Origin: Streptomyces sp. BK239
GTDB taxonomy: Bacteria; Actinomycetota; Actinomycetes; Streptomycetales; Streptomycetaceae
Assembly: GCF_004217285.1 (NCBI RefSeq)
Contig: NZ_SHKS01000003.1
Coordinates: 62,001-126,000 of the forward strand
Length of the DNA stretch: 64,000 bases
Reading direction: 5' to 3'
Each line of letters starts with the position of its first letter. Within the stretch, counting starts at the first letter, position 1. Position numbers and translations under genes: made by a program. Positions 17,758 to 25,388 of the stretch are shown here, one piece after another. Under the pieces are notes generated by a model. That model saw only the letters and a list, made by a program, of their open reading frames with translations, searched no databases and was not told the DNA's origin.

Positions 17758-17781
17758 GTGCACGTGCATCTGCCCTTGCAT
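17758..17781 (+). promoter_or_regulatory. 24-bp motif shared with the DUF397 upstream region (copy 1)
   Basis: The motif starts GTGCACGTGCATCTGC and ends TTGCAT, and contains the perfect 10-bp palindrome TGCACGTGCA. It matches 22 of 24 bases of the inverted copy at 18881-18904. It lies 77 bp upstream of the ATP-binding protein start, in the divergent region facing the XRE gene (17542-17857). A 97-codon open frame at 17623-17916 covers this region, but its composition is AT-rich and it shows no family features, so I do not call it a gene. Confidence 0.65.
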
Positions 17782-17857
17782 CTGCTCTACGCATCCGAAA
17801 CCATGGTCCCGCGCCACCGCTGCATCGCAACGACCGCGAATCCCGGGAGTGCCTCGC

Positions 17858-18376
17858 ATGGGGACGAATGGATCGACCATGCTCGAGCCGTTACGGCAGG
17901 GCCTTCCGCCGCTTGATCCCGCGGCCGTGTCCGACGCGGCCTCCTGTGCACTGCCCGCCCGCCTGGAAGCGGTGCGCGAGGCAAGGCAGTTCACTCGCAG
18001 GACCCTGGGCCAGTGGGACATCGGCGACTGTTTCGACGACGTCTGCCTCGTGGTCTCGGAGCTGGTGACCAACGCGCTGCGGCACGGGCTGTCGCCCGAG
18101 GACTCCCCGCGCGTGCCCGCCCCCCGCGAGCCCGAGCAGAGCCCGCCGGTGCGGCTGCACCTGATGCGCTGGACCGGGCGGCTGGTGTGCGCCGTGCGCG
18201 ACCCCAGCCGCGAGAGCCCCGTACCCGGCGAGGCCGAGGACTTCTCAGCGGAGTCCGGGCGCGGCCTGCTCCTCGTCGAGTCCTTCACCGACGGCTGGGG
18301 CTGGCACCCGCTCTCCACGAGACTGGGCGGCAAGGTGGTGTGGGCGCTGTTCCGGCTGCGCCCTCCCGCCGAGTGA
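17858..18376 (+). CDS. RsbW-like ATP-binding protein (anti-sigma/regulatory kinase-like)
   Basis: A 172-residue protein with a single GHKL/HATPase domain: N-box VVSELVTNALRHG (E69, N72) and a G-box ESGRGLLLVESF. Such proteins act as anti-sigma factors or serine kinases or as small signalling partners in Streptomyces. Cys residues at 30, 59 and 63 are not typical of the kinase core. The ATG at 17858 has GGGAG eight bases upstream. It forms a set with the divergent XRE gene and the convergent DUF397 gene, which ends 114 bp away. Confidence 0.85.
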   Translation: MGTNGSTMLEPLRQGLPPLDPAAVSDAASCALPARLEAVREARQFTRRTLGQWDIGDCFDDVCLVVSELVTNALRHGLSPEDSPRVPAPREPEQSPPVRLHLMRWTGRLVCAVRDPSRESPVPGEAEDFSAESGRGLLLVESFTDGWGWHPLSTRLGGKVVWALFRLRPPAE

Positions 18377-18490
18377 CGGACCGCGGCGCTTTCCGGCGTC
18401 GCGGTTCTACGCGCGTCACCGGGTGCCTGGCACACCGGGTGCAGCACTGTTCCCCCGGCCGCCGCCCGTTCGGCGTCGCGGGTGGGGGTG

Positions 18491-18751
18491 TCAGCCGGCG
18501 ATCAGGTGGTCGAACTCGCCGTCCTTGATGCCGAGCAGCATGGCCTCGATCTCGGCGCGCGTGTAGACGAGCGCGGGGCCGTCCGGGAAGCGCGAGTTGC
18601 GCACGGCCACGTCGCCGCCCGGCAGTCGCGCGAACTCCACGCAGGAACCCTGCGAGTTGCTGTGCCGGCTCTTCTGCCAGGCAACCCCGTACAACTGTGT
18701 CGCGGTCATGCCGTTGTGCACGTCGTACCCCCCGTCAACGTCGTGGTCCAC
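18491..18751 (-). CDS. DUF397 domain protein
   Basis: An 86-residue protein matching DUF397: an AWQKSRHSNSQGSCVEFARL motif, then VAVRNSRFPDGPALVYTRAEI. Small DUF397 proteins, related in context to BldB-type regulators, are usually paired with XRE regulators, and some act as antitoxin-like or regulatory partners. The start at 18751 (MDHDVDGG) is plausible; MTATQLYG at residue 15 is an alternative. A TTGACT box (18848-18843, minus strand) and the 24-bp shared motif lie upstream. Confidence 0.85.
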   Translation of the reverse strand: MDHDVDGGYDVHNGMTATQLYGVAWQKSRHSNSQGSCVEFARLPGGDVAVRNSRFPDGPALVYTRAEIEAMLLGIKDGEFDHLIAG

Positions 18752-18880
18752 AGGTCGCTCCCTGGTGCTGCACTGGCTCGTGTGTGGCTGTGGCGCTGTG
18801 TGGCGTGTGTGGCTCTGTGACTGATGTGGCGTTTGATGCCGTAGTCAACTGTCTCGGATCATAACCCTGTTCACGTGCCA

Positions 18881-18904
18881 ATGCATGAGCAGATGCACGT
18901 GCAC
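18881..18904 (-). promoter_or_regulatory. 24-bp motif upstream of the DUF397 gene (copy 2)
   Basis: On the minus strand it reads GTGCACGTGCATCTGC followed by TCATGCAT, differing from copy 1 at 17758-17781 in two bases. It lies 130 bp upstream of the DUF397 start and about 33 bp upstream of a TTGACT box, the position expected for an activator site. Confidence 0.65.
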
Positions 18905-19505
18905 GAGGGGTGCTTGGGCGGTTACAGTGCCGGCGCCGCCGACCGCTCTGTCGACCCGGCCGGGCGGGCGCCCGGGCGAAGTAGTTCGGATCGAACCACT
19001 CGCGCAGAAGAAGAGACGCGCCGGGTCGCCTTCCTGTTCCGTCGGCATGCCACCGATTCGCCGGACGGGCGGCCGTGCGGGGTCGCCGGCGCGAGCCGGG
19101 GCCTCTCCCGCCTGGGCGGACGCCCCCCGTCCGCTCTCCATGGCCGACGGGACTCCGGTGGGTCCCCTTCCGCCGCCGCGAGCTCCCGCGCCCCGGCACG
19201 AGCAGGCCGGGACGGGACACCGGCAGCCCGGGAAGCGAAAAGCGCCCACCCCGTGGACGAGGGAGAGATCCTCCACAGGGGTGAGCGCGATACCCGCTCT
19301 CCGGCCGACGCCATGCCGACGCCCGACCGCAGATGCGACCGGAATCACGGTCCGGGACGGCGGGGCGCACGGCGTACTTTCCACTCGTACGAACGACGTC
19401 GACGGCGTACGCCGCCGAAGCACCCGTCCCTACGACGGTGGCCGAACTCTTGCGGTCCACCGGGGCGGACCGGCGGCCGGTCGGGCCGTGCCGTTCTCGG
19501 CGCCG
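18905..19505. other. 600-bp region without a recognisable gene
   Basis: Several open frames cross this stretch on both strands, but none shows a known family, a convincing start with a ribosome-binding site, or non-repetitive composition. One minus frame contains LLLREWFDPNYFARAP, which looks protein-like but is isolated. I see no tRNA or terminator. It may be untranslated DNA or the remains of a gene. Confidence 0.5.
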
Positions 19506-19775
19506 TCAGCGGCTGCCGTACGGGAGCAGGGCCATCTCACGGGCGTTCTTGATCGCTCGGGACAGTCGGCGCTGCTGCTGGGCGGTGACCCGGGTGACGC
19601 GACGGCTGCGGATCTTGCCCCGGTCGGAGAGGAACTTCCGCAGCAGATCGGTGTCCTTGTAGTCGATGTACTCGACGCCGGCCCGGTCCAGCGGGTTGGC
19701 GCGGTCCTTGGCCGGGCTGCGGCCGGTCTTGCGGTCCGGTTTGCGGCCGGTCTTGGTGTCGGGCTTGCGCGGCAT
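19506..19775 (-). CDS. rpsR2: Ribosomal protein S18, zinc-independent paralogue
   Basis: An 89-residue S18 of the small ribosomal subunit, recognised by [20 protein letters not shown] and [28 protein letters not shown]. It has no cysteine, so it is the C-minus form that replaces the zinc-binding S18 when zinc is scarce. A basic N-terminal extension with a repeated KTGRxPDRK-like unit precedes the fold. It starts seven bases after the stop of the CobW-like gene, whose end provides the SD GGAGGTC, so the two are coupled. Confidence 0.93.
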   Translation of the reverse strand: MPRKPDTKTGRKPDRKTGRSPAKDRANPLDRAGVEYIDYKDTDLLRKFLSDRGKIRSRRVTRVTAQQQRRLSRAIKNAREMALLPYGSR

Positions 19776-19782
19776 GGCGTGG

Positions 19783-20988
19783 TCAGACCTCCAGGAAGGC
19801 GTCGAAGGCGGGCGGCAGCCGCTTCCAGGCGTCGCGGCCCGCGGCGTACTCGGCGTCGGTCAGCAGGCAGGACTCCAGCAGATGCGCGAGCCCGTCCCGG
19901 TCGAGGCCGGGGGAGGTGAAGACGAGGTGCTGGCAGCGGTCGCCGTGTTCGGACTGCCAGTCAAGCGCGGCGGCGGCCCGGCGTACCGGCGGGACCATGT
20001 CCCAGGCGGCGTCGGGCAGGGAGGCCAGCCAGGGGCCGGCCGACTCCACGCACAGCGCGCCTCCGGCGGCGTCCCAGTGGAGCAGGACGTCGGGCTTGTC
20101 CGCCAGCCAGAACCGGCCCCGGCTGCGGGCGGCGGCGCAGGTCAGGTCCTCAAGGGCCGCGTACAGCCGCTCCGGGTGGAACGGGCGGCGGCGGTGCCAG
20201 ACGAGGGTGCTGACGCCGTGGGCGTCGGCCTCGGCGGGCAGCAGCGCGCAGGCCGGGTGCTGGGCGGCCGCGGCTGCCTCGACGTCGAAGCCCGCCAGAA
20301 CGGCGGCGACGAGCGGGGTGCCGGGGCCGGGAGCCATGCCGGGTGCATGCGCACGTGCATGTGCCGACGGCGCGCCCGCCGGGTCTCCGGGGCGGTCGCC
20401 GGAGACGGGGACCCGGCAGGCCGTCGGGTGCAGTTGGGCCAGGAGCTCGCCGTCCTGGTCGTCGGCCTCCGGGGAGTCGACGACGGCCAGGACCGGGGCG
20501 TACTCCAGCTGCCGCGCGAAGGTGTCGGCGACGGTCCGCCGGTCGGTGGCGGCGGCCGCGAGGCCGTGCTCGGCGAGATCGTCGCCGTTGCCGAGGAAGG
20601 GCAGGAGCAGCGCCGGGTCGACCGCGGTGACGACGCCGGTGACGGTCAGCCCGCCGGCGGCGACGACCTCGGTCATCGCCTTGGGCTCGACCGAGTCCCA
20701 CAGTTCGACGACGGCGAGCCGGGTCGTGCCGTCGTCGGCGAGGCGGCGCAGTTCCGGCACGAGGTCCTCGCGCAGGGCACAGCACGCGCAGTCGTCGACG
20801 AGCGGGGTCTCGCCGACGTCGAGGAGGCCGTCGGCGTCGCGGACGGTTCGGATCACCGTGCCGGCCGCGGCGGTCGAGAGGTCGTGGTGGAGGGCGACAC
20901 TGCCGGGGACGTCGGCGAGCAGACGGGCGACGGTGTCCCGGCGGGCCTCGGCGTGCAGCCCGCCGACGATCACCACCGACAGGCTCAC
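19783..20988 (-). CDS. CobW/COG0523-like protein of the zinc-response operon, P-loop degenerate
   Basis: A 401-residue protein with CobW family layout: the CxCC metal motif at C67, C69 and C70 ([11 protein letters not shown]), the switch-like [10 protein letters not shown], and a C-terminal CobW domain. The normal Walker A (GxxGxGKT) is absent; the equivalent stretch is [11 protein letters not shown] at residues 9-19, so GTP binding is doubtful. The GTG at 20988 overlaps the L31 stop (GTGA), and S18 follows seven bases later. In mycobacteria a CobW-like protein in the equivalent zinc-repressed operon has been linked to ribosome hibernation (Mrf, from memory); equivalence here is inference. 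Confidence 0.85.
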   Translation of the reverse strand: MSLSVVIVGGLHAEARRDTVARLLADVPGSVALHHDLSTAAAGTVIRTVRDADGLLDVGETPLVDDCACCALREDLVPELRRLADDGTTRLAVVELWDSVEPKAMTEVVAAGGLTVTGVVTAVDPALLLPFLGNGDDLAEHGLAAAATDRRTVADTFARQLEYAPVLAVVDSPEADDQDGELLAQLHPTACRVPVSGDRPGDPAGAPSAHARAHAPGMAPGPGTPLVAAVLAGFDVEAAAAAQHPACALLPAEADAHGVSTLVWHRRRPFHPERLYAALEDLTCAAARSRGRFWLADKPDVLLHWDAAGGALCVESAGPWLASLPDAAWDMVPPVRRAAAALDWQSEHGDRCQHLVFTSPGLDRDGLAHLLESCLLTDAEYAAGRDAWKRLPPAFDAFLEV

Positions 20989-21248
20989 GCCCCGCCCCGC
21001 TTCCCGTAGCGGCGCTCGAAGCGCTCGACGCGGCCGGCCTGGTCCAGGACGCGGGCGGTGCCGGTGTAGAAGGGGTGGCTGACGTTCGAGATCTCGACGT
21101 CCACGACGGGGTACGTGTTGCCGTCCTCCCACTCGATCGTCCTGCCGCCGTCGGCGGCGGACAGCGTCGAGCGGGTGAGGAAGGCGTGGCCGGCGGCCCG
21201 GTCGCGGAAGACGACGGGGCCGTAGGCGGGGTGGATTGCCTTGCGCAT
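20985..21248 (-). CDS. rpmE2: Ribosomal protein L31 type B (zinc-independent)
   Basis: An 87-residue L31 with the type B pattern [14 protein letters not shown]..., [14 protein letters not shown] and [10 protein letters not shown]. It lacks the CxxC zinc ribbon of the primary L31. It lies nine bases after rpmG2 and overlaps the CobW-like start by four bases. It is made for ribosomes under zinc shortage. Confidence 0.95.
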   Translation of the reverse strand: MRKAIHPAYGPVVFRDRAAGHAFLTRSTLSAADGGRTIEWEDGNTYPVVDVEISNVSHPFYTGTARVLDQAGRVERFERRYGKRGGA

Positions 21249-21257
21249 GGCGGAGGT

Positions 21258-21422
21258 TCAGCGCTCCTCTCGGAAGTCGACGTGACGGCCGACGACGGGG
21301 TCGTACTTGCGCAGGGTCATGCGGTCCGGGTCGTTGCGGCGGTTCTTCCGGGTGACATAGGTGAAGCCTGTTCCCGCCGTGGAGCGGAGCTTGACCACCG
21401 GGCGCAGTTCGTTGCGTGCCAT
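21258..21422 (-). CDS. rpmG2: Ribosomal protein L33, zinc-independent paralogue
   Basis: A 54-residue L33: [40 protein letters not shown]. It has no cysteines, so it is the C-minus form. It is too short to stand out among open frames but is unmistakable on translation. It is the first gene of the leftward zinc-response operon (rpmG2-rpmE2-cobW-rpsR2), and its start lies 13 bp from the Zur-like box. Confidence 0.95.
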   Translation of the reverse strand: MARNELRPVVKLRSTAGTGFTYVTRKNRRNDPDRMTLRKYDPVVGRHVDFREER

Positions 21423-21435
21423 GCTGCTACCTTAC

Positions 21436-21450
21436 TGAAAATGAATCCCA
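21436..21450. promoter_or_regulatory. Zur-like box
   Basis: TGAAAATGAATCCCA matches 12 of 15 positions of the actinobacterial Zur box as I recall it (TGAAAATGATTTTCA). It lies in the 62-bp gap between the divergent rpmG2 and rpmB2 starts, so one Zur dimer set could repress both operons when zinc is sufficient. Confidence 0.8.
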
Positions 21451-21484
21451 TTAGCACTACGGCTTCGAGGAGAGGTACGTCACC

Positions 21485-21721
21485 GTGTCCGCACACTGCA
21501 TGCTGACCGGGGCCCGGCCGGGCTTCGGCAACCGCGTCTCGCACTCCCATCGGCGCACCTCGCGCCGCTTCGACCCGAACGTCCAGTCCAAGCGCTACTG
21601 GCTGCCGAGCGAGAGCCGTTTCGTGCGGCTGCGGCTGAGCGTCAGGGGAATCCGCACCGTCGACACGATCGGCGTCGAGGCGGCGGTGGCCCGGATCCGG
21701 GCGCGGGGGGTGCGGGTCTGA
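21485..21721 (+). CDS. rpmB2: Ribosomal protein L28, zinc-independent paralogue
   Basis: A 78-residue L28 beginning [16 protein letters not shown], followed by [14 protein letters not shown] and [15 protein letters not shown] segments. Only one cysteine is present, so the zinc site is missing. The GTG at 21485 follows GAGGAGAGG by nine bases. The stop overlaps the rpsN2 start by one base (TGATG), so the pair is coupled. Confidence 0.95.
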   Translation: MSAHCMLTGARPGFGNRVSHSHRRTSRRFDPNVQSKRYWLPSESRFVRLRLSVRGIRTVDTIGVEAAVARIRARGVRV

Positions 21722-22026
21722 TGGCCAAGAAGAGCAAGATCGCGAAGAATGAGGAGCGGCGGAGGGTCGTCGCGCGGTACGCCGCACGGCGGGCCGAGCT
21801 GAAGGAGGTCATCCGCCGGCCTTCGTCGACGGAGGCGGAACGGCTGGCCGCCCAGCGGGAACTGAGCCGCCAGCCCCGGGACGCCAGTGCGACCCGCGTC
21901 CGCAACCGGGACCAGACCGACGGCCGCCCGCGCGGTTACCTCCGCACCTTCGGCCTGTCCCGCGTGAGCCTGCGGGGGCAGGCGCACGCGGGCCATCTGC
22001 CGGGGGTGCGAAAGGCCTCCTGGTAG
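21721..22026 (+). CDS. rpsN2: Ribosomal protein S14, zinc-independent paralogue
   Basis: A 101-residue S14 of the long, cysteine-free class: [21 protein letters not shown] and [21 protein letters not shown]. It substitutes for zinc-ribbon S14. It is the last gene of the short rightward operon rpmB2-rpsN2, under the shared Zur-like box. Confidence 0.95.
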   Translation: MAKKSKIAKNEERRRVVARYAARRAELKEVIRRPSSTEAERLAAQRELSRQPRDASATRVRNRDQTDGRPRGYLRTFGLSRVSLRGQAHAGHLPGVRKASW

Positions 22027-22149
22027 GCGGTGACCGTCGAGGGCGGGGCCGCCCGAGGGGACGTCCCACCGGGAGGCCCCGTCAGGCGGTCGTCGGCGCG
22101 GCTGGTAGCTTGCGCCGACCGGCCGGCCGCTGATCCTCGGAGGAACCAG

Positions 22150-22710
22150 GTGACCATGGCGATCTTTTCGGGTTCCACGCCCGCTCCGTGCACCGCTGCC
22201 GCGCGTCCCGCGCGCGGGACGGTCCGTCGGCCGGTGCGCGCGGTCGCCGCGCTGGCGGTCCTGGCCGGCGCGTTCGTCCTGACCGCGTGCGGCGGAGGCG
22301 GAGGCGCGGACGACGGCCCCTCCCCCACCCCGACCCCGACCGCCACGGCGGACACGGGAGTCGGCACCGGAGGGTCGTCTTCCGCCTCCGCCGGCGGCCC
22401 GCTGGAGGGCAGCTGGCTCGCCACCACGGGCGGCCAGGCCGTCGCCCTCGTCATCACCGGCGACAAGGCGGCGCTCTTCGCGTCCGGCGGAACCATGTGC
22501 ACAGGGACCGCCCGCGAGGAATCGGACATGCGCATGATCCGGCTCAAGTGCCCGGGCGGGAAGAACGACCGCACGACCGGCATGGTCGACTCCGTCGACA
22601 AGGGATCCCTCAAGGTCACCTGGGAGGGCGGAACCGGCGCGGAGACCTACACCAAAGCGGAAGACGGCCGACTGCCCTCGGGACTGCCGACGGCGGGCCT
22701 CGGGACGTAG
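22150..22710 (+). CDS. Secreted lipoprotein of unknown function
   Basis: A 186-residue protein with a basic N-terminus, hydrophobic core and lipobox LTAC, predicting lipidation at C47. A proline/threonine linker and a small beta-rich domain follow (LEGSWLATTGGQAVALVITGDKAALFASGG...). The GTG at 22150 is six bases after GGAGG; an ATG two codons later is possible. No family is recognised. It is followed by another lipoprotein gene after 79 bp. Confidence 0.75.
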   Translation: MTMAIFSGSTPAPCTAAARPARGTVRRPVRAVAALAVLAGAFVLTACGGGGGADDGPSPTPTPTATADTGVGTGGSSSASAGGPLEGSWLATTGGQAVALVITGDKAALFASGGTMCTGTAREESDMRMIRLKCPGGKNDRTTGMVDSVDKGSLKVTWEGGTGAETYTKAEDGRLPSGLPTAGLGT

Positions 22711-22789
22711 GGGGCCGGGGAAGCGGAGGGTGGGGTTCATGCGTGATGATCCTTCGAGCACCGTCACGTCATCCGAAGGAACCCCATAC

Positions 22790-23332
22790 ATGCGCGCCGT
22801 TCCGATCACCGTCACCGCTCTCGCGACCGCCCTGCTCCTCACCGCCTGCGGCGGCGGGGACGACAGTTCCTCGGACGACGCGAAGAGCAAGGCCCCGACG
22901 AGTTCCGCCGGGGCCCCGGCCGGCTCCGCCTGCGACCTGGCCGCGCAGGTCGGCCCGGTCAACGCCGCCCCCGCCGCCGGTGACAGCGGCAACGTCACCG
23001 TGACCCTCACCAACAAGGGCTCCGACTGCGCCCTGGACGGCTTCCCCACCGTCGAGCTGGAGGCCGACGGCACCAAGGCCGCCGTCCCCGCGGACGCGGC
23101 CGCCGCGCCCCAGAAGCTGACGCTGCCCGCGCAGGGCACCACCTCCTTCACCATCACCTACGTCCGGGGCGAGGACGGCGGCGACAAGAGCCTCGCCGCC
23201 AAGACGGCGAAGTACGGCCTGCCCGGCGCCTCGGCCACGGAGAGCTTCGAGTGGTCCTACGGCGCGGTGGCCCTGAAGGACGGCAAGACGCCGGACGCCT
23301 CGGTCAGCGGCTTCCAGCAGGCCGGGGACTGA
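22790..23332 (+). CDS. DUF4232 domain lipoprotein
   Basis: A 180-residue exported lipoprotein: signal MRAVPITVTALATALLLTAC with lipidation at C20, an acidic serine linker, then a DUF4232 domain (VTVTLTNKGSDCALDGFPTVEL...). The two remaining cysteines probably form a disulphide. DUF4232 proteins are common surface proteins of actinobacteria with unknown role. The ATG at 22790 follows GAAGGA. Confidence 0.82.
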   Translation: MRAVPITVTALATALLLTACGGGDDSSSDDAKSKAPTSSAGAPAGSACDLAAQVGPVNAAPAAGDSGNVTVTLTNKGSDCALDGFPTVELEADGTKAAVPADAAAAPQKLTLPAQGTTSFTITYVRGEDGGDKSLAAKTAKYGLPGASATESFEWSYGAVALKDGKTPDASVSGFQQAGD

Positions 23333-23344
23333 GGAAGGCGTTCG

Positions 23345-24463
23345 TCAGGGCAGACGCGGACGCTCGTGCACGCGCGCGTGGTCCGCTGCCTGCGCGCCCT
23401 GCGTCCAGCCCGCCTCGTCGGTGACGCCGCGCAGACGGGTGGTGGTGGTCTCCGGGAACATCCGGTCCGCCGCCGCCGTCACCGCGACCTCGCGGGAGAC
23501 CAGGACGGGCAGCAGGTCGTCGGTCACCTGCGTCTCGGCGGCGGCCGTCAGACGGGTGCCTATGCGGTGGGCGTAGGCGGCGAGGAAGGACTGCCGGAAG
23601 GTCTTCGTGCGCTTGCGGCCTGACGCGCGCTGCGCCGCCTCCGCCTTCGTCATCGTGGTCTGCGCCTGCACCAGGAGCGAGGTGTAGAGCAGTTCCACGG
23701 CGTCCAGGTCGGCTTCGAAGCCGACGACCGTGGAGAAGCAGAACGGTTCGTTCCACACCGCCCGGCAGTGGTTCGCCTCGGCCACCGCGTCCAGCAGCAC
23801 CGCCTTGGCCTGCTCGTACGGCGGCTCGACGCCGACACGGCAGGCTCCGGGCGCGTCCGGCGCCGGCGCCCGGGCGTCGAGCAGCGCCTCGTCGACACTG
23901 TGCCGGGCCATCAGCTCCTGCGCCTTGGCGGTGAGCGCCTCCGCCTCCTCCGGGTAGCCCGTCGCCTCCGCCTTGGCGAGCAGCGCGCGGATGCGGGTGA
24001 GCGTGCGGGAGTGGGCGTCGGAACGGGGCTGCCGCTGCGGCGCCTGCTCGTCCAGGGGTTCCAGGGCCGGCAGGCGCAGCAGCAGACGGTAGAGCTCCAG
24101 GACAGCGGTGGCGTGCGAGAAGCGGTCCGCACGGGGCGGGGCCCCGCCCTCGATCTCCTCCAGCTGGGCCGCCCAGCGCCGCCCACGGGGCCGGTCGTCG
24201 CCGGCCTGGGCGCGGATCAGCGCCGACACCAGGCCTACGTGCACGTCGTCCAGGTCCCGCCCGACGATCCGCACGACGTCCGCCGGCTGCCAGCCCCGCC
24301 GCCAGGCCGCCGCGACGAACTCCTGGCCGCGCCGGGCGAGTTCGACGTCCGCCGCAGGGTCGGCGGCGAGGAGGGAGGCGCCGGCGTCCAGGGCGGAGTC
24401 GCCGGCTTCGTACAGGGCGGTCCGGAAGGCCCGGTCGACGGTGGTGGGCGTACTGCTGCTCAT
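23345..24463 (-). CDS. DUF2786 domain protein
   Basis: A 372-residue cytoplasmic protein. The DUF2786 segment is visible at RTLTRIRALLAKAEATGYPEEAEALTAKAQELM, followed by a DUF7168-like C-terminal half. The function of this family is unknown; some members are phage- or DNA-associated. I placed the start at the ATG at 24463 (MSSSTPT), since the upstream extension runs into the control region shared with the divergent Clp-N protein. It ends 12 bp from the convergent lipoprotein gene. Confidence 0.82.
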   Translation of the reverse strand: MSSSTPTTVDRAFRTALYEAGDSALDAGASLLAADPAADVELARRGQEFVAAAWRRGWQPADVVRIVGRDLDDVHVGLVSALIRAQAGDDRPRGRRWAAQLEEIEGGAPPRADRFSHATAVLELYRLLLRLPALEPLDEQAPQRQPRSDAHSRTLTRIRALLAKAEATGYPEEAEALTAKAQELMARHSVDEALLDARAPAPDAPGACRVGVEPPYEQAKAVLLDAVAEANHCRAVWNEPFCFSTVVGFEADLDAVELLYTSLLVQAQTTMTKAEAAQRASGRKRTKTFRQSFLAAYAHRIGTRLTAAAETQVTDDLLPVLVSREVAVTAAADRMFPETTTTRLRGVTDEAGWTQGAQAADHARVHERPRLP

Positions 24464-24518
24464 CCGGTGATGGTGCCACGCGCGCGGGAGGCCGATTCCT
24501 GGGCATTCCCTTACGACT

Positions 24519-24565
24519 GTCAACGCGAGGTTGACGGCAGGGCTGTGTCAACCTACGGTTGACAC
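24519..24565 (+). promoter_or_regulatory. Promoter with two GTCAAC-N5-GTTGAC palindromes, probably leaderless
   Basis: The same inverted repeat occurs at 24519-24535 and 24547-24563, 28 bp apart; the second is extended to 9-bp arms (GTGTCAACC-TAC-GGTTGACAC, 24545-24565). TTGACG (24531-24536) and TACGGT (24554-24559), 17 bp apart, make a good promoter. The -10 box sits at the centre of the second palindrome and the ATG (24566) falls at about +1, so the mRNA is probably leaderless and repressible. Confidence 0.75.
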
Positions 24566-25300
24566 ATGACTTCGTCACAGGACCCCACGTCGTCCATCCG
24601 CCTCGACGACCTCATCGGCGCCATCAAGAAGGTCCACCCCGAGCCCCTCGACCAGCTCCAGGACGCCGTCATCGCGGCCGAACACCTCGGCGACGTCGCC
24701 GACCACCTGATCGGCCACTTCGTGGACCAGGCCCGCCGCTCCGGGGCCTCCTGGACGGACATCGGCAAGAGCATGGGGGTGACCCGGCAGGCGGCGCAGA
24801 AGAGGTTCGTGCCGAAGGAGTCGGCGGACCTCGACCCCAGCCAGGGCTTCAGCCGCTACACCCCGCGCGCGCGGAGCGTCGTCATGGCGGCGCACAACGA
24901 GGCCAAGGCGGCCCGCAACGCCGAGGGGCTGCCCGCCCACCTGGTCCTCGGTCTGTTCGCCGAGCCAGAGGGCCTCGCGGCGAAGGCGCTGGACGAGCAG
25001 GGCGTCTCCGCCGACGCCGCACGAGAGGCGGCGACCGCCGCGCTGCCGCCGGCCGTGGAGGAGGCGCCGGAACTGGTGCCCTACGGCTCGGACGCCAAGA
25101 AGGTCCTGGAGCTCACCTTCCGCGAGGCCCTCCGCCTCGGCCACAACTACATCGGCACCGAGCACATCCTGCTGGCCCTGCTGGAGTTCGAGAACGGCCA
25201 GGGCGTCCTCAGCGGCCTGGGCGTCGAGAAGACCGCCACCGAGCGGTACGTCGCCCAGGCGCTGGAGAAGATCGCGGCGTTCCCGCGGAACGGCGACTGA
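24566..25300 (+). CDS. Clp N-terminal repeat protein with helix-turn-helix
   Basis: A 244-residue protein. Residues about 60-81 (GASWTDIGKSMGVTRQAAQKRF) form a helix-turn-helix-like unit. Two ClpC-type N-terminal repeats follow: FTPRARSVV-like YTPRARSVVMAAHNEA...AHLVLGLF, and LELTFREALRLGHNYIGTEHILLALL. It lacks any AAA ATPase domain, so it is not a chaperone. A substrate- or stress-sensing regulator is a reasonable inference. The ATG has no ribosome-binding site, consistent with a leaderless message. The palindromes overlapping its promoter suggest autoregulation. Confidence 0.85.
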   Translation: MTSSQDPTSSIRLDDLIGAIKKVHPEPLDQLQDAVIAAEHLGDVADHLIGHFVDQARRSGASWTDIGKSMGVTRQAAQKRFVPKESADLDPSQGFSRYTPRARSVVMAAHNEAKAARNAEGLPAHLVLGLFAEPEGLAAKALDEQGVSADAAREAATAALPPAVEEAPELVPYGSDAKKVLELTFREALRLGHNYIGTEHILLALLEFENGQGVLSGLGVEKTATERYVAQALEKIAAFPRNGD

Positions 25301-25388
25301 GCGCCCGACGGACGCCGGCCGGGCTTCCCGAGCCGCCGCCGGGCGGCGATCGGGGGCCGCTGTCAGAGGCGCCTGTCACACTCGCGGC

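Noticed and set aside
17623..17916. 97-codon open frame between the XRE and ATP-binding genes
   Set aside because: AT-rich, no family features, contains the 24-bp regulatory motif and overlaps the real downstream gene; more likely control DNA.
18735..19460. Long minus-strand open frame before rpsR2
   Set aside because: Composition is Arg/Gly/Pro-rich as in antisense frames of high-GC DNA, with no recognisable domain and no convincing start.
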